Shown: piece by piece, positions 44,850-56,403 of the stretch | Numbering within the stretch: the stretch's first letter is position 1 | Layout of the letters: each line of letters begins with the position of its first letter | NCBI GenBank assembly: GCA_022560025.1 | Contig: JAFISE010000053.1 | Location: 62,001 to 126,000 of the forward strand | Length of the DNA: 64,000 nt | From: Stagonosporopsis chrysanthemi | Taxonomy: Eukaryota > Ascomycota > Dothideomycetes > Pleosporales > Didymellaceae | Reading direction: 5' to 3' | The notes under the pieces: generated by a model | The model's input: only the letters and a program-made list of their open reading frames with translations | Databases searched by the model: none | Told to the model about the DNA's origin: nothing | Made by a program: the position numbers and the translations under genes

Positions 44850-46366
44850 TCAGAAAGTACTCCCTTTAGTCAGTTTCGCTACCCAAGTCCTTTTTCTAGG
44901 ACCGAACTCCCCAGTGCCAACCCTGCTCACCTTCAACTCTTCTTTTGGTACACACATCGCTCCCCCACTGTTCGTCAATCTTACCCTCAGCCTCTCTTCC
45001 TCCAGATGCTCAGCTTCAGCACCCAATTCTTCCCTCACGGCAGCAGACAGATCCAGTACGCTCCGCAGCAAGCCGGGTCTCCTCCCACTTTTGTACATAC
45101 GAGACGAACGCCGTGTATCAAGCCACATGGAGACCATGATGACAGACCAGATGAAGTTGAATATTGACACCATAAAAAGGAATATGTAGGAGAAGCCCCA
45201 CTGATAGGTTTCGCTTGGCTTGCAGGAGCTGTGTGTTCTGACGTAAGAAGAGTTGTAGAGTGCCCCTTGGCGGCCGCCAATCGCATAGTACTGTTGTTTG
45301 AGTCCGTTCAGGTCGCGCAGCGGCATGCCGACTTCAAACCTCGTCACGTTGAGACTTGGTGTAGGTAAGTCAACGGACTGGCTGCCCATCCTCCATGTGG
45401 TTGGTGAATCAGCGAGCATGTATACTCCACCGTCTTGTAATGCCGTTTGGTTGACCATGAGAATCGAGTTGCCTACATCTGCATTGCTTTCCGTCAGTCG
45501 AAGAACATCTCTTGACGTGCGACGTACTGTCACCTACAGTCTTGCCAAGCCAGATATACCTCTTCATCGCTCTCAATGACCAGCAGTGGCTTCTCAAACC
45601 CAAGGTCCAATCTTGTCGCATCCTGTATAAGGCCTACAACCTCTTCAACCTTGTTCCGTTCAATCAGGTTGCGATCGTAATCCTCCATATACGGCTCATA
45701 CGTCGTGATATAACCCGTCATAGCAGCCATAAGTGTCGGAAAAGCCAGGACGTATAATGTTGAAAGAAACAAGCAAAACATGGCAATCCACCTGAAGAAC
45801 TTACCCCAACTCCTCCCACCAAAGCATAGGAACTCCTTCGCCGAGACTCCTAACATCGTCCAGCTCGTTGTCTGCAGAGCAACAGTAGTATAAAGTTTAT
45901 AACTAGTATGCCACCGTTCAAGATGATAAACCAACCACTCGTTGAACACCACCCAATTAACCCACGCCAGCCCCATCTGGCCACCCCGTCCTACGACCAG
46001 ATCCCACGCGACATCAATGACCTTGACCTGCGTGAACGTCATAGCGCCAAAACTTAGGTTCGGCGTGAAAAAGTACGTGCTATCCATGATGCGCCAGGTC
46101 GCGCCGGTGGCTTCTTTCCAGAGTCCGTTGGGATAGCAGGCGCGTCCGCGAATGTAGTTTTGCGATGCCATTTCGGCGATTGCCGAAAGGATTATTATGG
46201 GCGCGAGACTGAGGGGGAGCAGGGAGGTGATGAGCAGGATGCGCCATGGGAAGCCGTTGAGCTTGCCGCGGAGGGTTGCCGCGTCTTGGATTGAAGGGGT
46301 TTTGGTGGTGGGGTCTTGATGAGATGGTCCGACGCAGCTTGGGACTTCATTGTCGCGTGTTGACAT
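44850..46366 (-). CDS. Fungal integral membrane protein of unknown function
   Basis: Exons 45538-46366 and 44850-45478, with a 59-nt GTAGGT...CAG intron carrying a CTGAC branch site, 485 aa. No known catalytic motif. Membrane segments: WRILLITSLLPLSLAPIIIL near residue 42; FFRWIAMFCLFLSTLYVLAF near 200, extending into LMAAMTGYI; and FSYIFLFMVSIFNFIWSVIM in the second exon. An extracellular-type loop with N-glycosylation sites lies before the last helix, and the C-terminal 90 residues are charged and probably cytosolic. A conserved-looking tryptophan-rich stretch (WVNWVVFNEWLVYHLERW) sits between helices 1 and 2. The architecture resembles lineage-specific fungal multi-helix proteins, but I cannot name the family. 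Confidence 0.82.
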
Positions 46367-46779
46367 TTTGGAGGCGCATCGAGATGCAACGCGTTGTTCA
46401 ACCGTTTATGTGGAAGCCCGCTGCGATTTTCTTTGTGTGTGGATGTTTCGCGTTGAGGTCACCATCAGCATAAGGCGTCCCGAGATCATCGTTTTGAGCG
46501 CAGCCAAGGGAGGCGCAGCAGCAGACCTCGAAACCACAGTTCAAAGTTTTCCCGAACTTTATGACCCACATACTGTGTATATTGATTGTCATTATATGTG
46601 ACCCATAGCTCTGAGATGTTATGGTGTCGTTGCATGGAGATTCACATGGAATTATAGATACAGCCACTCAACAAAAACGAGTTTCTTCGCAAAGGTATCT
46701 ATCTACACGAATTATGAGTCCACTTCTTCCAGAGCAACCACAATGCTTCATTGACTATAGATTCCAGACCCTACATGAT
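46367..46779. other. Intergenic, 0.4 kb
   Basis: Promoter of the membrane-protein gene and 3' flank of deuterolysin. Nothing else is seen. Confidence 0.5.
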
Positions 46780-47890
46780 CTAGCAGTTGACATACACGGC
46801 GTTGGCGAACAAAGCGAAGGAGTCAGCATTGTTGAGGGCTTGGGCGGTCGTCAGACGCGAGGCAGCAGAGTAACCGTAGCCAAGATCGTCAGTACCAGGG
46901 CTGTAGACGCTGTTGGCGTGAGTCTCCTCGTGAAGAACGGTGGTAGCCTGATCCTGGGCGTGGCAAGTGGAGCTAAGAGCCGGAAGTTCAGAGAAGAAGA
47001 TGGGGCAGTAGGTGATGTAGCTGGTAGAAGGGACGGTGTAAGCCAGAACATTGGATGCGCAGCCGCTGTACTGGTCATCGCAGTTGGTTGTGGTAGTAGC
47101 AGTGGTGCTGCCGCAGTCACGGGCAACGGCTGTCAGACGAGCAGAAACGGAGTTCTTCGTGGCCGCGGTGGTCGACTTGAAGTATGTGCTGAGCTTCGTA
47201 CCAGCGCTAGCTGCAGAAGCAGCAGAAGTGGCGAGCTTGTTGCAGTTCGAAAGAGCGGTGCGGATGGCAGTGAGCTTTGTGCCAGTGCAGCTGGAGCGAA
47301 CAGAGGTACGCTTCGATAGGTCGAGAGCCTTAGTGACTTGGGCAGCCTGAGCACCATCCACAGTGATGGTGAGCTTCTCCGAGTCGTAGGGCAGGGTACC
47401 AGTCAGCTCAGTGGAGTTTTCCTCTGCGTATGGCACGAGCCCAGACGCGAAGACTTCAAAGTCACCACCATCGTTGAGCGAGTGGAGAGCGGCGGTCTCA
47501 ACAGTGACCTCCTTAGTCTCTCCGGCCTTCAGCGCAACGAAGTCCTCGGCAGTCAGACCTGTGGTCAACAGACGAAGCTTGATGCCCTCGAAGGGAACCT
47601 TGGCAGCTTTGCGAAAATCAGCGATGGGCTCCTACTGAAACCATGGTCATATACGTACAGCCAGCAGCAGAGTAGACCTGGACCTTCTCGACGGGGGCAA
47701 CCTCGTCAAGGAAAGTACCCTTGCTGAGGAGGTTCAAGGCCTTCTCGCCGTTGTTGGTAACGGCGATCTTAACCTCGGAGTTGCCAACACTTTCAAGCTT
47801 GATGCTCAATGGAGTGTCGCGCTTGTTGACATCAACAGAAGCAGCAGAGGCAACGGCAGCCAGAGCAGCAACAGAAAGTTGGAACTTCAT
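46780..47890 (-). CDS. Deuterolysin (neutral protease 2, M35 zinc metalloprotease)
   Basis: Secreted zinc endopeptidase acting on basic proteins. Exons 47659-47890 and 46780-47606, 352 aa, the normal precursor length. A signal peptide (MKFQLSVAALAAVASAASV) is followed by a dibasic site and a pro-region (IAVTNNGEKALNLLSKGTFL, then PFEGIKLRLL and VALKAGETKEVTVE). A KR site after ALDLS marks the likely start of the mature enzyme, beginning TSVRSSCTGTKL. The zinc site is HEETH at 303-307 with the aspzincin motif GTDDLGYG at 315-322, whose Asp is the third ligand. The middle is rich in Ala, Ser and Thr. The cysteines are those of the family. The intron is 52 nt (GTACGT...AAG), phase 1; I chose the acceptor that keeps the frame. 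Confidence 0.95.
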
Positions 47891-49495
47891 GATGACTAAG
47901 TGTATTGGGATTGACCAAAGAGGAGCAAGACGTAAGCGATAGGTCGGAAGCTGAAGAGACAAGGAAGAGCTGTTGGAGTGAAGCTGATGAGGACATTTGG
48001 GTACTCGTCATTCTCACTTAAATACTTGTAACTGGCCGTCTGTTTCCAGTGAACTCTACAGCGACCCTCATCGTTGAATAGGGCACAGTATACCTCATAC
48101 AAGCTTTGGGAGGAGCTTGACTGGTCTAGGCAGCTGCAGTTGCACCTGGGCGCGAAGCTTAGAGTTGCCAAGGCCTCTATGCCGAGGATTGTGGGTTGAT
48201 CTTGCTCGATATCTTCTCCAGATCCGGGAGAGGACTCGGAAACATCAGCTGGAACAAGACCAACCGTCCGAATAGAGTGATGTGACTGGCTGAGTGGCGG
48301 AGCCGCACGTATATGTGGAAGGTAGTTTTGTATTCTCGTTGACACTAAAATGATAAGGAGCGCCGAGAGTATGGCGTTGATGCAAAGTCGTATGTGCCAT
48401 CGTCCCTAATGTGCCTTGCTCATGTCGATCACTCTTGTTTAGATTAAGGAATGTCTTGGCCATGAAGGATGCATTTAAATCATGTCGATGCGTGGCACCA
48501 CTAGCCGATGTGATGACAACAGGATGGTAGGTTAGCGGACGTCAGTACAGCCGAGCAAGCGACTCCAAGACTTTTCAATGGCGACAGTTTCTTCCACCTG
48601 TTGACAGACTGGCACTATCCGTGTATTGGACTGGAGCACTCACAGACGTGGAGCACTTACAGACGTGATGCTTGAACAGGCGTCAAACAGCACGGCTGTA
48701 ATTCGGGCTGGCAGTCGGTTCTCGGCAGCCGCTGTACGGACAGAAAACGGCGAGCTGCGTCAATGTTGCTCTTGTTGGCAGCCGGCATCGTGGGTTTAGG
48801 AAGGAGGTAAAGGGCAGAAGTCGATGTCTGTGGCGCCAATCTAGATCGGGAAAGGTCCGGCGGGCGTGGCAGTGGGAAAGAGCCATCGTTCCGGGGCTCC
48901 AGACTCCTGTCTTGAAACACGAACAAAGTCAACAGCATCGAACCCACTGTAGAATCCATCTTTCTCCAACTGATCATCAGACGGGCGAATCGTAGTCCTG
49001 CAATTTTCATCTCTCGGACACTGGCGAGCGTCAAACGTGACACTAACCGATTCAGGCAGGTCACAGCAGGACAGATCGTGGAGCGCGACTTTATTCGCCC
49101 AATCACCTCCACTACGTATCAGTGTAATTATGCCAAGAGCTCCGGCGAAGCTTTGTGACATATGTACAATGCTATGACATGCACCGCCAGGGTATTATTG
49201 CAACAGGCGCTGAGATCCGCGTCATTGATTGCGATCTGAAGGTGTGCATGTAAAGCTCCATCGAGACTGGAGCGCCGGGTCAGCAAAGTACCAAATTCTC
49301 CTGTCCGAGAAGTGCAAATGTTGTGTTCTTGAGGAGGCAGTCGAATGTTGTTACGTCACCTGACGCCTGGCCAATATCGGTCTGGCCTTCCCCGCCACCC
49401 AGGAGCGTGCCACTACCACCTCTTACCAAGCTTATCAAGGCAGCAATCTCAGGCACTTTCGTACCGAATAGAAAATATTTACCTCGAACTTCCCA
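47891..49495. other. Intergenic, 1.6 kb, with one weak ORF
   Basis: Between deuterolysin (minus) and the pro-region-like gene (plus), so it must hold both promoters. One minus-strand frame at 48841-49161 is listed separately at low confidence. No repeats were noted. Confidence 0.5.
48841..49161 (-). CDS. Doubtful small ORF, 106 aa
   Basis: The frame starts at an ATG and encodes 106 residues with a mildly hydrophobic N-terminus (MSQSFAGALGIITLI) and an acidic, cysteine-containing middle. It lacks a clear signal-peptide cleavage context, domain or splice partner. The even amino-acid mix is compatible with coding, but chance is as likely. It is recorded because the 1.6-kb spacer has no other candidate. 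Confidence 0.2.
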   Translation of the reverse strand: MSQSFAGALGIITLIRSGGDWANKVALHDLSCCDLPESVSVTFDARQCPRDENCRTTIRPSDDQLEKDGFYSGFDAVDFVRVSRQESGAPERWLFPTATPAGPFPI

Positions 49496-50095
49496 ATGGC
49501 CAAATCCCAAAGATACTTCAACGCCCGCAACACGATCATTGCCGCTGTCACGATAACTTTATTTGGCGGCTACTATATCTCGCAGTCACCCCACTCCAGC
49601 ACCTTCACCATGTCACAAGCCTCCAGTGATATTCCAGATCTCTCTCTTTCGCTAGCACAAATCTCGAAAGACCCGCCAACACTGCGCGTTACACTGAAAA
49701 ATGACAGCCCGGACTCGACCTATACGATTCTCAAATGGGGAACGCCGCTCGATGACTCGGCGATGAATACTGGCGTGTTCAGGATTACCGACGTGGATTC
49801 AGGTGTCGAAGTCGAACAAACCATACTACAAATCAGGAGGCGCATGCCGCCAGGACAGAGTCAGCTTGCGAGCGTACAACCAGGAGAGGAGCATAGCGTT
49901 GAGGTCGTGTTCAATAAGCCATGGATGCCGGAGACGAAGCCTGCAAAGTACAAGGTCAAGGCCGACGGCTTATTGAAGGGCGTCTGGGACAAACCGAAGA
50001 GTGAAGTAACGGACGAGGAAACCGGTGCATACACGGAGAGCCCGCTGGCGGGGAAGGCATTCACGACGAACGAGATTGAGCTTGTGGTGGAGTAA
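49496..50095 (+). CDS. Membrane-anchored protein resembling the deuterolysin pro-region
   Basis: Single exon, 199 aa, no protease domain. Residues 12-30 (TIIAAVTITLFGGYYISQ) are a signal anchor, so the rest should face the lumen or outside. The body follows the same plan as the pro-region of the deuterolysin 1.6 kb away. LRVTLKNDSPDSTYTILKWG aligns with the IAVTNNGEKALNLLSKGTFL strand. SVQPGEEHSVEVVF aligns with ALKAGETKEVTVE, and KYKVKADGLLKGVW with FEVFASGLVPYAEE. No HExxH is present. This is comparison by eye within the window, not a profile search. An internal Met (residue 39) could give a form without the anchor. A role as a free inhibitor or chaperone-like protein is speculation. Confidence 0.75.
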   Translation: MAKSQRYFNARNTIIAAVTITLFGGYYISQSPHSSTFTMSQASSDIPDLSLSLAQISKDPPTLRVTLKNDSPDSTYTILKWGTPLDDSAMNTGVFRITDVDSGVEVEQTILQIRRRMPPGQSQLASVQPGEEHSVEVVFNKPWMPETKPAKYKVKADGLLKGVWDKPKSEVTDEETGAYTESPLAGKAFTTNEIELVVE

Positions 50096-50381
50096 ACATT
50101 GGCATTGTTCAATCTATCAAGGGGGCGGCTTGCTCACATATCGCGCTGGAAGGCAGTAAGCGTCACGCAAATTTAAGGTCTGTTGGGAACCGCAGGTGCA
50201 GAGGTACTTTTCTCTTCTAGAATGCTTGCTTAACGTGCAATCATCAAGTCACTGTTGGAAGAGCGGCGGACAGATCTGGTACCACATGGTCGTTTTGCGA
50301 GATTTGAATCCTCACGGACTACTTCAATTATCTTACTTAGTACTTCATTCAAGGTTCGCGCTCAGTGACCCATGAAACTCC
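50096..50381. other. Intergenic, 286 bp
   Basis: Convergent 3' flanks of the pro-region-like gene and the decayed gene. Nothing seen. Confidence 0.5.
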
Positions 50382-50780
50382 CTACCAGAATTCCATCCAC
50401 CCGGTGAACTTGTCAGTGCGAAGGTCAACTTTGACTTGGACATCCTTGTTCCACCACTCGTTGAACCACTTAAAGTCTCTCTTCCCGACTACGAGTGGGA
50501 TTGGAGTCTTGTTCTTGTCTGTTTTGGTTTGTGTCAAAGCTTCTATAAAGCGAGGAATGCTTTGTAGCTGTGGACAGTCAGTGCTAGAAGCTTTGGCTTT
50601 CTTTGGGCCACTCTTCGAGTTGTTGCCATACCTCTACAATGTGTTCTGTGATATAATCGTGGGACAAGGCGAGTAAGCCATGTGTAAGATAACACCCTGA
50701 CGGACGACATCCAAGTACTGAGTTCGATCAGGCTCCTCGTTGCAGCGTAGCATATTGCACATCTCGCAGTTCCGATGCAA
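50382..50780 (-). pseudogene. Decayed gene of unknown family
   Basis: Protein-like segments lie in different frames on the minus strand. From 5' to 3' they are NCEMCNMLRCNEEPDRTQYL followed by DVVRQG (about 50680-50775); then HGLLALSHDYITEHIVE in a second frame; then LQSIPRFIEALTQTKTDKNK and KRDFKWFNEWWNKDVQVKVD, ending WMEFW and a stop at 50382-50384. An intron (GTATGG...CCACAG with a CACTGAC branch) could join the last two segments, but the step between the first two needs an indel. Further upstream, to about 51.1 kb, are possible remains without clear continuity. I do not recognise the family. It is a decayed gene or a sequence with local indel errors. Confidence 0.5.
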
Positions 50781-51335
50781 TTACCGCTGAGAACGATGCG
50801 CAGAGTATCCCACAACTGAACCAAGCTCCACGGAGAAGTATTAGGGATGCCGCAGACCCCGGTGTATGATGAGGTTGCGCCGGACTCCCGACAATCACGT
50901 TCTGAAATCCCACCAGTGCCGGTAGGGGAGAGACCAAGAATTCGGTCTTGGTGCACGACCAATGTTCGAATAATATGTATCACGGCCACCAAGAGTAAGC
51001 TGCGCCATACCCATAGGATGTAGTTGCTGACGAGAGGTGTGTGAAGCCAAGTCCGTTGAGTGCGATCTCGGGAGATGAGTATGCGCAATTCCGGCGTAAC
51101 ACATGATTGGCCGATTGGTATCAAGTACGATGCACCGCCACACTACCTAATGCCTACATACTCCGTATTACCTCTCACCATTGCTCTGGGAAGTAGCTTG
51201 TCGCGCGTGAGAACGCGGCCTACCGCGCGCATTTCCTTGCCACGGCGTTTTCCTCGTCCTCCACAGTAGTCCACACTGGTCACGTGTTCGCGTTCTTGTA
51301 TCATCCCAGTCCATCACTCCATACGAGGAGGTCGA

Positions 51336-52010
51336 ATGTCTAACATGAGCACGCCACGCCCCCAGTCACCACCATCCCCCTCAGCTCCATCTAGAGATCT
51401 AGAACACATCCAACTAGACGACAGCGAGTCCCCCATAATCTCCGAGGCAAAATATGGATTCAAAATCTACCGCACCGACTATAGCGATGAGACTGAATGG
51501 GACCGCTTCATGGCCTACCTGAACGCGCAGACCCAGGCACGAATGGAAGAAGAGAACCTCATCTATGAAATCCCTAACATCGACTGGGCGGTAGAGTCCT
51601 CGCCTGAATTAGCCCGTGCCTCTGAGGAAGAGATCCGCCGGTACGTCGCCCGCCTAATACAGCTTGCTATCCTTCTTTACACTGACCCAATGATGTGAAG
51701 CCGATTCGTTGAATGGGCTGACTCTGGCGACGAGCCCATAGACAACAGCGCGCGCTTCCGCGCGTGCATCGTGGTAGACCACGATTGCCTAGTCGATGTG
51801 AATGCGGTCGTGGAATTATTGAAAGAGGAAGATGAGGCGCTCGACGAGTTCGACGACGACGGGTTGGCGTGGGTGCGACTTTTGTCGCGGGATCCGGACG
51901 AGGGTTCGCTGCGCGTTTGCGTGTCATATTTGGTGCCAAGAAGCTTTAATTTTGTTCCGTACAATTGGGAGGAGATAGGTGGTGATGGGAGGAATCCAGC
52001 AAGGCTGTGA
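51336..52010 (+). CDS. Acidic hypothetical protein
   Basis: I do not recognise a named domain. Exons 51336-51640 and 51701-52010, joined at phase 2 over a 60-nt GTACGT...AAG intron with a CACTGAC branch site, encode 204 aa. The first 35 residues are Pro/Ser-rich and probably disordered. The body begins YGFKIYRTDYSDETEWDRFM, a pattern I associate with fungal-only hypothetical proteins. It carries an acidic block (LLKEEDEALDEFDDDG) and ends SYLVPRSFNFVPYNWEEIGG. There is no signal peptide or membrane segment. The splice prediction restores one continuous frame, which supports coding. Confidence 0.72.
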
Positions 52011-54034
52011 GGGTTTGGAGCGGTTCTGAGGTATTTGGTTTTGAGGTATTGAGCAGAAGATAGAGCGTCATTGATCAAGACATTTTCTACAATTAGTGCT
52101 TGGTAGTGCTAGTAAATCTTGCCTGCTTCAGTTGAACTACAAGTGCCCTGTCGCGGGTGTCATCGATATGCGCAGCGATACATCTCGACCGCACACTAAC
52201 GGAGCATGAAGAAGTGGCGATCAGTCTAAATTTTGCGTGTGACCGCTTTTTGGGCACTGCCCATACTTGATTGAAGGTGTCAAGAAAGACGACTATAATG
52301 GTTTTCAAGATACCTTGTGCACACGTGACGTTTTGAAGGGACCCCTCTCCACAGACGTGTACTACGTAGAGACAAGTGCAAAGGATGCAGGTCCTAGCAG
52401 AGGTGCAATTCACTCTAAGAAGTCTTATACTACCCTTGTCTTATGTCTTTAGGCTATGTGAAATTATGTAAAGGAGGTGCAGAGGTTCCTGCCTTCGAAA
52501 ACCACTCATGAGCGAATGTTTCCAAACAGGTGTCAAGACTGTCTGCGGAAAGGCCATCATTTAGGCGGCACTATCCTGCACAATTGTAGGGCGTGTTAAG
52601 AGAAGGTACATGCCCTACTAACGAATACCTGCTGTTGTATGTTTTTTTGCCTTCAGTCAATCTTGTCGAAGAATTATCCTGCGATGTCGGCCGTGTACAC
52701 TGTACACTTGCATCATATTTACTGCCACTGGGCACACCAGCCACAGCAGGGCCCACCTACACTATCTTCGCCCTACAATATCGGAATTGTGGGCTAACCA
52801 CAGAGCTCGGGATACTGAAACCACAGCCTACCTATGTATGCAACCGTCATGTATGATGGAACGTCCGTCTCGTCTTTCGATATCGACTGTATCAAGTCCG
52901 GTCAATGGAAAACTGGAGCGACAGTCAATTAACCAGGTAGTCGTGAGGAAAACACATTCTTTAAATCTAACAAGATACCGGGGTTTTGATTTGTTACCAG
53001 TTTCTAGTTGCGACACATGTTATTGGCAAGAAAGGGATCTCACGGCAACGACCGAAGAACTTGCATTGCTGTGGTTGAACTTAGGCTGCGTAGCTGGAAA
53101 TAAGGATTTTGAAGATACACGACAACTGTGTTCATGTCGCCTAGAATCAAGGTTTAGATCTTGCCGTTAGTATCTAAACTTTGTTCACCTAGCCGTAGCG
53201 CTATGAGGCGCGCTACACCTATATGCCCCACCCAACGGGCTTTGAAACCTCCGCCTTGTATGAATCTTCTTCATGACAAGTGACGTCGACATCTGTCACT
53301 TCGTAATGGCTCTCACATATGAAATGATGTCGTGCGAGATGGTACACGAGCTGATAGAGTTTGTGGTAGTTATCATCATGGCATCGACCTTCAGTCTAGC
53401 AGTTCAACTTCGCTAAAGTATTGAAATTCCAATTGTCGTTTAAGGTTTGAGCCATCGAAATCGGCAAGAAAAGTTAGACCTGCTTCTCCACTGCTTTGAT
53501 ACGCCCGCCCGATTGCTGGAAAGATCAGTACTTTTACCTTATGCTCTCAAAGAGCTCAAGCATCGAGTCCCTCGGAGTTTCCTAGGGCTGCGTCGGTACA
53601 CATAACAAGCCAGAGCATTGCGCTCCACACATGGCTATTTGGAGACTGCTGATCGCCCACTGCTCTCAATTCACGCGCAGACGTTGAGATGTGTCATTTC
53701 GCAGACAACCTCCATCAAAACCGAGTGAAAGTTGCTCATTTTTCGCGACTTGTGTGGTCAGACAAGATATCAATTTCCCCAAAAATGGTCACGTATTTGG
53801 TCTCATCCAAAAAGCCGGCGTGGGAGAAGCGCGAAATAACAATCTTGGATTTCGGTTGATCAAGCCGAACGCCCCGGTCCCAAGGATCCAGGAAACTAAA
53901 TCCCATACCTTGACTCGCGAAGACTACATAGTGAGTCGAAGATTCCGTCAAGATCGGAGGTTGCTAAAGGTATATCATTGCTCATCCTGCTGCTGCCTCC
54001 CTGTTCATCAAAGAGTGCTGCGAGTGCAAATCTC
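52011..54034. other. Intergenic, 2.0 kb
   Basis: No supportable gene. It is somewhat richer in A/T than the flanks and has frames of up to about 128 codons without motifs. The right end must hold the CFEM-receptor promoter. Confidence 0.55.
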
Positions 54035-55788
54035 ATGTTCCTCTTTACGCTTTTATTTTATGTCTTTGCGCGCATAGCTTGCGCGCAGAACCAGAGTGAC
54101 TCTGAGATTTTGCAGCTTGCGACACATGAGCTTCCTCCTTGCGCTGTAAGTTGAGGGTAACAGTCCTCGATGGATATATCTGACCTGTTAATGTGCAGTT
54201 AGATTGCATGTTAAACATTGTCAGGGTGTCAACATGCGAGCTTACAGACATTGCGTGCATAAAGGGCAACAAGAATCTTCAAGACACCTTGTCCATTTGC
54301 ATTGAGTCCAGCTGTGATACTAGAGAAGCCTTAAGTAAGCTACCCAGAACTAGCCCAGAGTACAATTCGCTGATGTCAGCAGCTACACAGAAGTTTCTCC
54401 AAGGCATAATGGGCGCGCCAGTGCGTGACCACACCAAGTTAGGGGCCCTTACAAGTTTGATCGTTGGCGGGGCTACATTGTTGCTCTGCGTCCTTCGCGT
54501 TATTGCCCGTCAACCTATATTTGGAGGGAGATGGGGTCTTGATGATTGGGCTATGATTGCGGCCATGGTGCGATCGCAAGATTGAAACACACTGATCTCA
54601 GGCTAACCTTATACAGATGTTTGTTACACCGATTACTATCGGTGCCTTTCTCGGTATGTCGAGGAAGCCTTTACTATTTCGGAGCCTCTAAGTAACGCTT
54701 GCAGTAACTCGATTCGGAATGGGACGCGATATCTTCCTTGTGCCATTTGACGATATCACACAAGCGTTGAAGGTATGGAATACTCTTCGAAGAGACAGAG
54801 CAGCCCTTGCTAATGACGTTATGGATTAGATTCTCTACTTCATGGAGATCTTCTACGTGGGGGCCACCGCACTGACCAAGATATCAGTCTTGATCTTCTA
54901 TCTTCGCATCTTCCCGCGGACAGGACTTCGAAAAGCTATTTATGTTACAATTGCGCTTTGTTTCATATACATAATCGCTCTCACTATACCCGTTGCACTA
55001 CAATGCCTCCCAGTTCGTAATGCTTGGGAGCATTGGGACGGCAAGCACGAAGGAAAATGCGTTAACATAGGCGCTGTCGCCTGGACGGCAGCTGCTGTGA
55101 ATATTGTTTTGGACTTGGTGGTTATTTTTTTACCTCTGAGAGAGCTCAACAAGCTTGTTATGAGTCGTCCTCGCAAGTTCGGCATTATCTTCATGTTTCT
55201 TGGCGGATTTTTGTAAGCCTTTCCCCCCTTGAATCCATTCCATATGAACCGTTCTGACGTATGCCCAGCGTCACTATTGTAAGCATACTGCGATTGAAAT
55301 TTCTCATCCAGTTTAACAATACGAGGAATGTCACCTGGGACTATCTGCCTGTCGCATACTGGTCGGCCGTGGAATCAGATGTTGGGGTCATGGTCGCCTG
55401 TTTGCCTGCGATCCGCTCACTCATGGGATTTTTCTACACTCGGATGTTCTCAAAGCCTGCTTCATCTAACAGCTACTACGAAGAGAAAAGCGGCAGTGGC
55501 GGACCCCGTCGCAAAGACTCACAGTCAAGAATCCTTGGTTCGCTTTCCTACACACAAGCCGACAAGGGAAACTTTTTGCGATTAGAAGAGTACGAGATGC
55601 AGGTAGGCGCGGTTACTAGAGATGGAACAATTAGCCTCACGCCAAGTGAAAGCTCTCCGGCTCATACACTCAATTTGGATGAGGAGGCTATGTCGACGGC
55701 ATACTCAGGGGAGCAACTACATGCGGGGCAGCCGAGGAGTGGTATCAAACTGAAGCTAGGATACCATGTGGACATAAAAAGTTCATAG
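54035..55788 (+). CDS. CFEM-domain seven-helix receptor (Pth11-like, fungal rhodopsin fold)
   Basis: Plasma-membrane receptor candidate of the Pth11 class. There are seven exons: 54035-54145, 54199-54334, 54383-54567, 54617-54653 (37 nt), 54705-54772, 54830-55212 and 55269-55788, 479 aa. Signal peptide MFLFTLLFYVFARIACAQ. The CFEM domain spans about 30-85, with Cys36, 40, 50, 57, 71 and 76 and Asp54 in the usual heme/iron-ligand position; two of the usual eight cysteines are missing. The helical domain then begins LGALTSLIVGGATLLLCVLR. It includes RQPIFGGRWGLDDW, TKISVLIFYLRIFP, a long extracellular loop with CLPVRNAWEHWDGKHEGKC, and SRPRKFGIIFMFLGGF. The C-terminal 120 residues are cytosolic, serine-rich. 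Every splice joint restores the family pattern. Confidence 0.92.
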
Positions 55789-56403
55789 GAGCACAATAGA
55801 TGGAGATCAGAAGAAACGACGAATAACAAACGACCATAGGAGTAAATGAATAGGACAGTTCGACTCGATGCATAAGCTTCGGTATTAGCCCATTTCACAT
55901 TCGTAAATGCACAAGCTTTCCATTCAGTCTCAGCGACCGAGTGCAAGTGCCAAACACCATGTTTATCTATCATCAGATCAGGTGGCACAATTGACATATC
56001 GATGTCGGGGATTCTCCAATGTTTTCGCTCCCACGCATCCACGATGTCGCTGTATCAAAAACTCTCAACCCCATCGGGATTTCCGCATGCAAGCCTTCGT
56101 AGGACCAGGCAGAGTGCATATAAGCTTTCAGATCGATCGTACCAAAGTTTCCAGCTGATGAGCCGTTTGCGGAGCTTAGCATCAGGGTACTCGTCCACGG
56201 TGTTCCATCACGGGAGGTGGTGTCTTGTTGCACTTCGCCTGTCGCACCTTAGATGTATTATCGACTATTAGCGATGGTCAGTACACAGAGGAGATGGTTG
56301 GCTTTGGGCGTCTCCCTACACTCATTGATACCTGTATAGATTAGCAATCCCGATCTAGCGAGGTCGATGGTTTACACACGTAGCCGGTATGCCCCGCTGT
56401 GGC
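55789..56403. other. Intergenic, 0.6 kb, possible relic sequence
   Basis: Minus-strand fragments here (about 55860-56230) have protein-like pieces but no continuous frame. They may be the 3' part of the kelch relic to the right or unrelated decayed sequence. Confidence 0.4.

Noticed and set aside
46621..47319. 232-codon plus-strand frame over deuterolysin
   Set aside because: Antisense shadow of the Ala/Ser/Thr-rich protease sequence.
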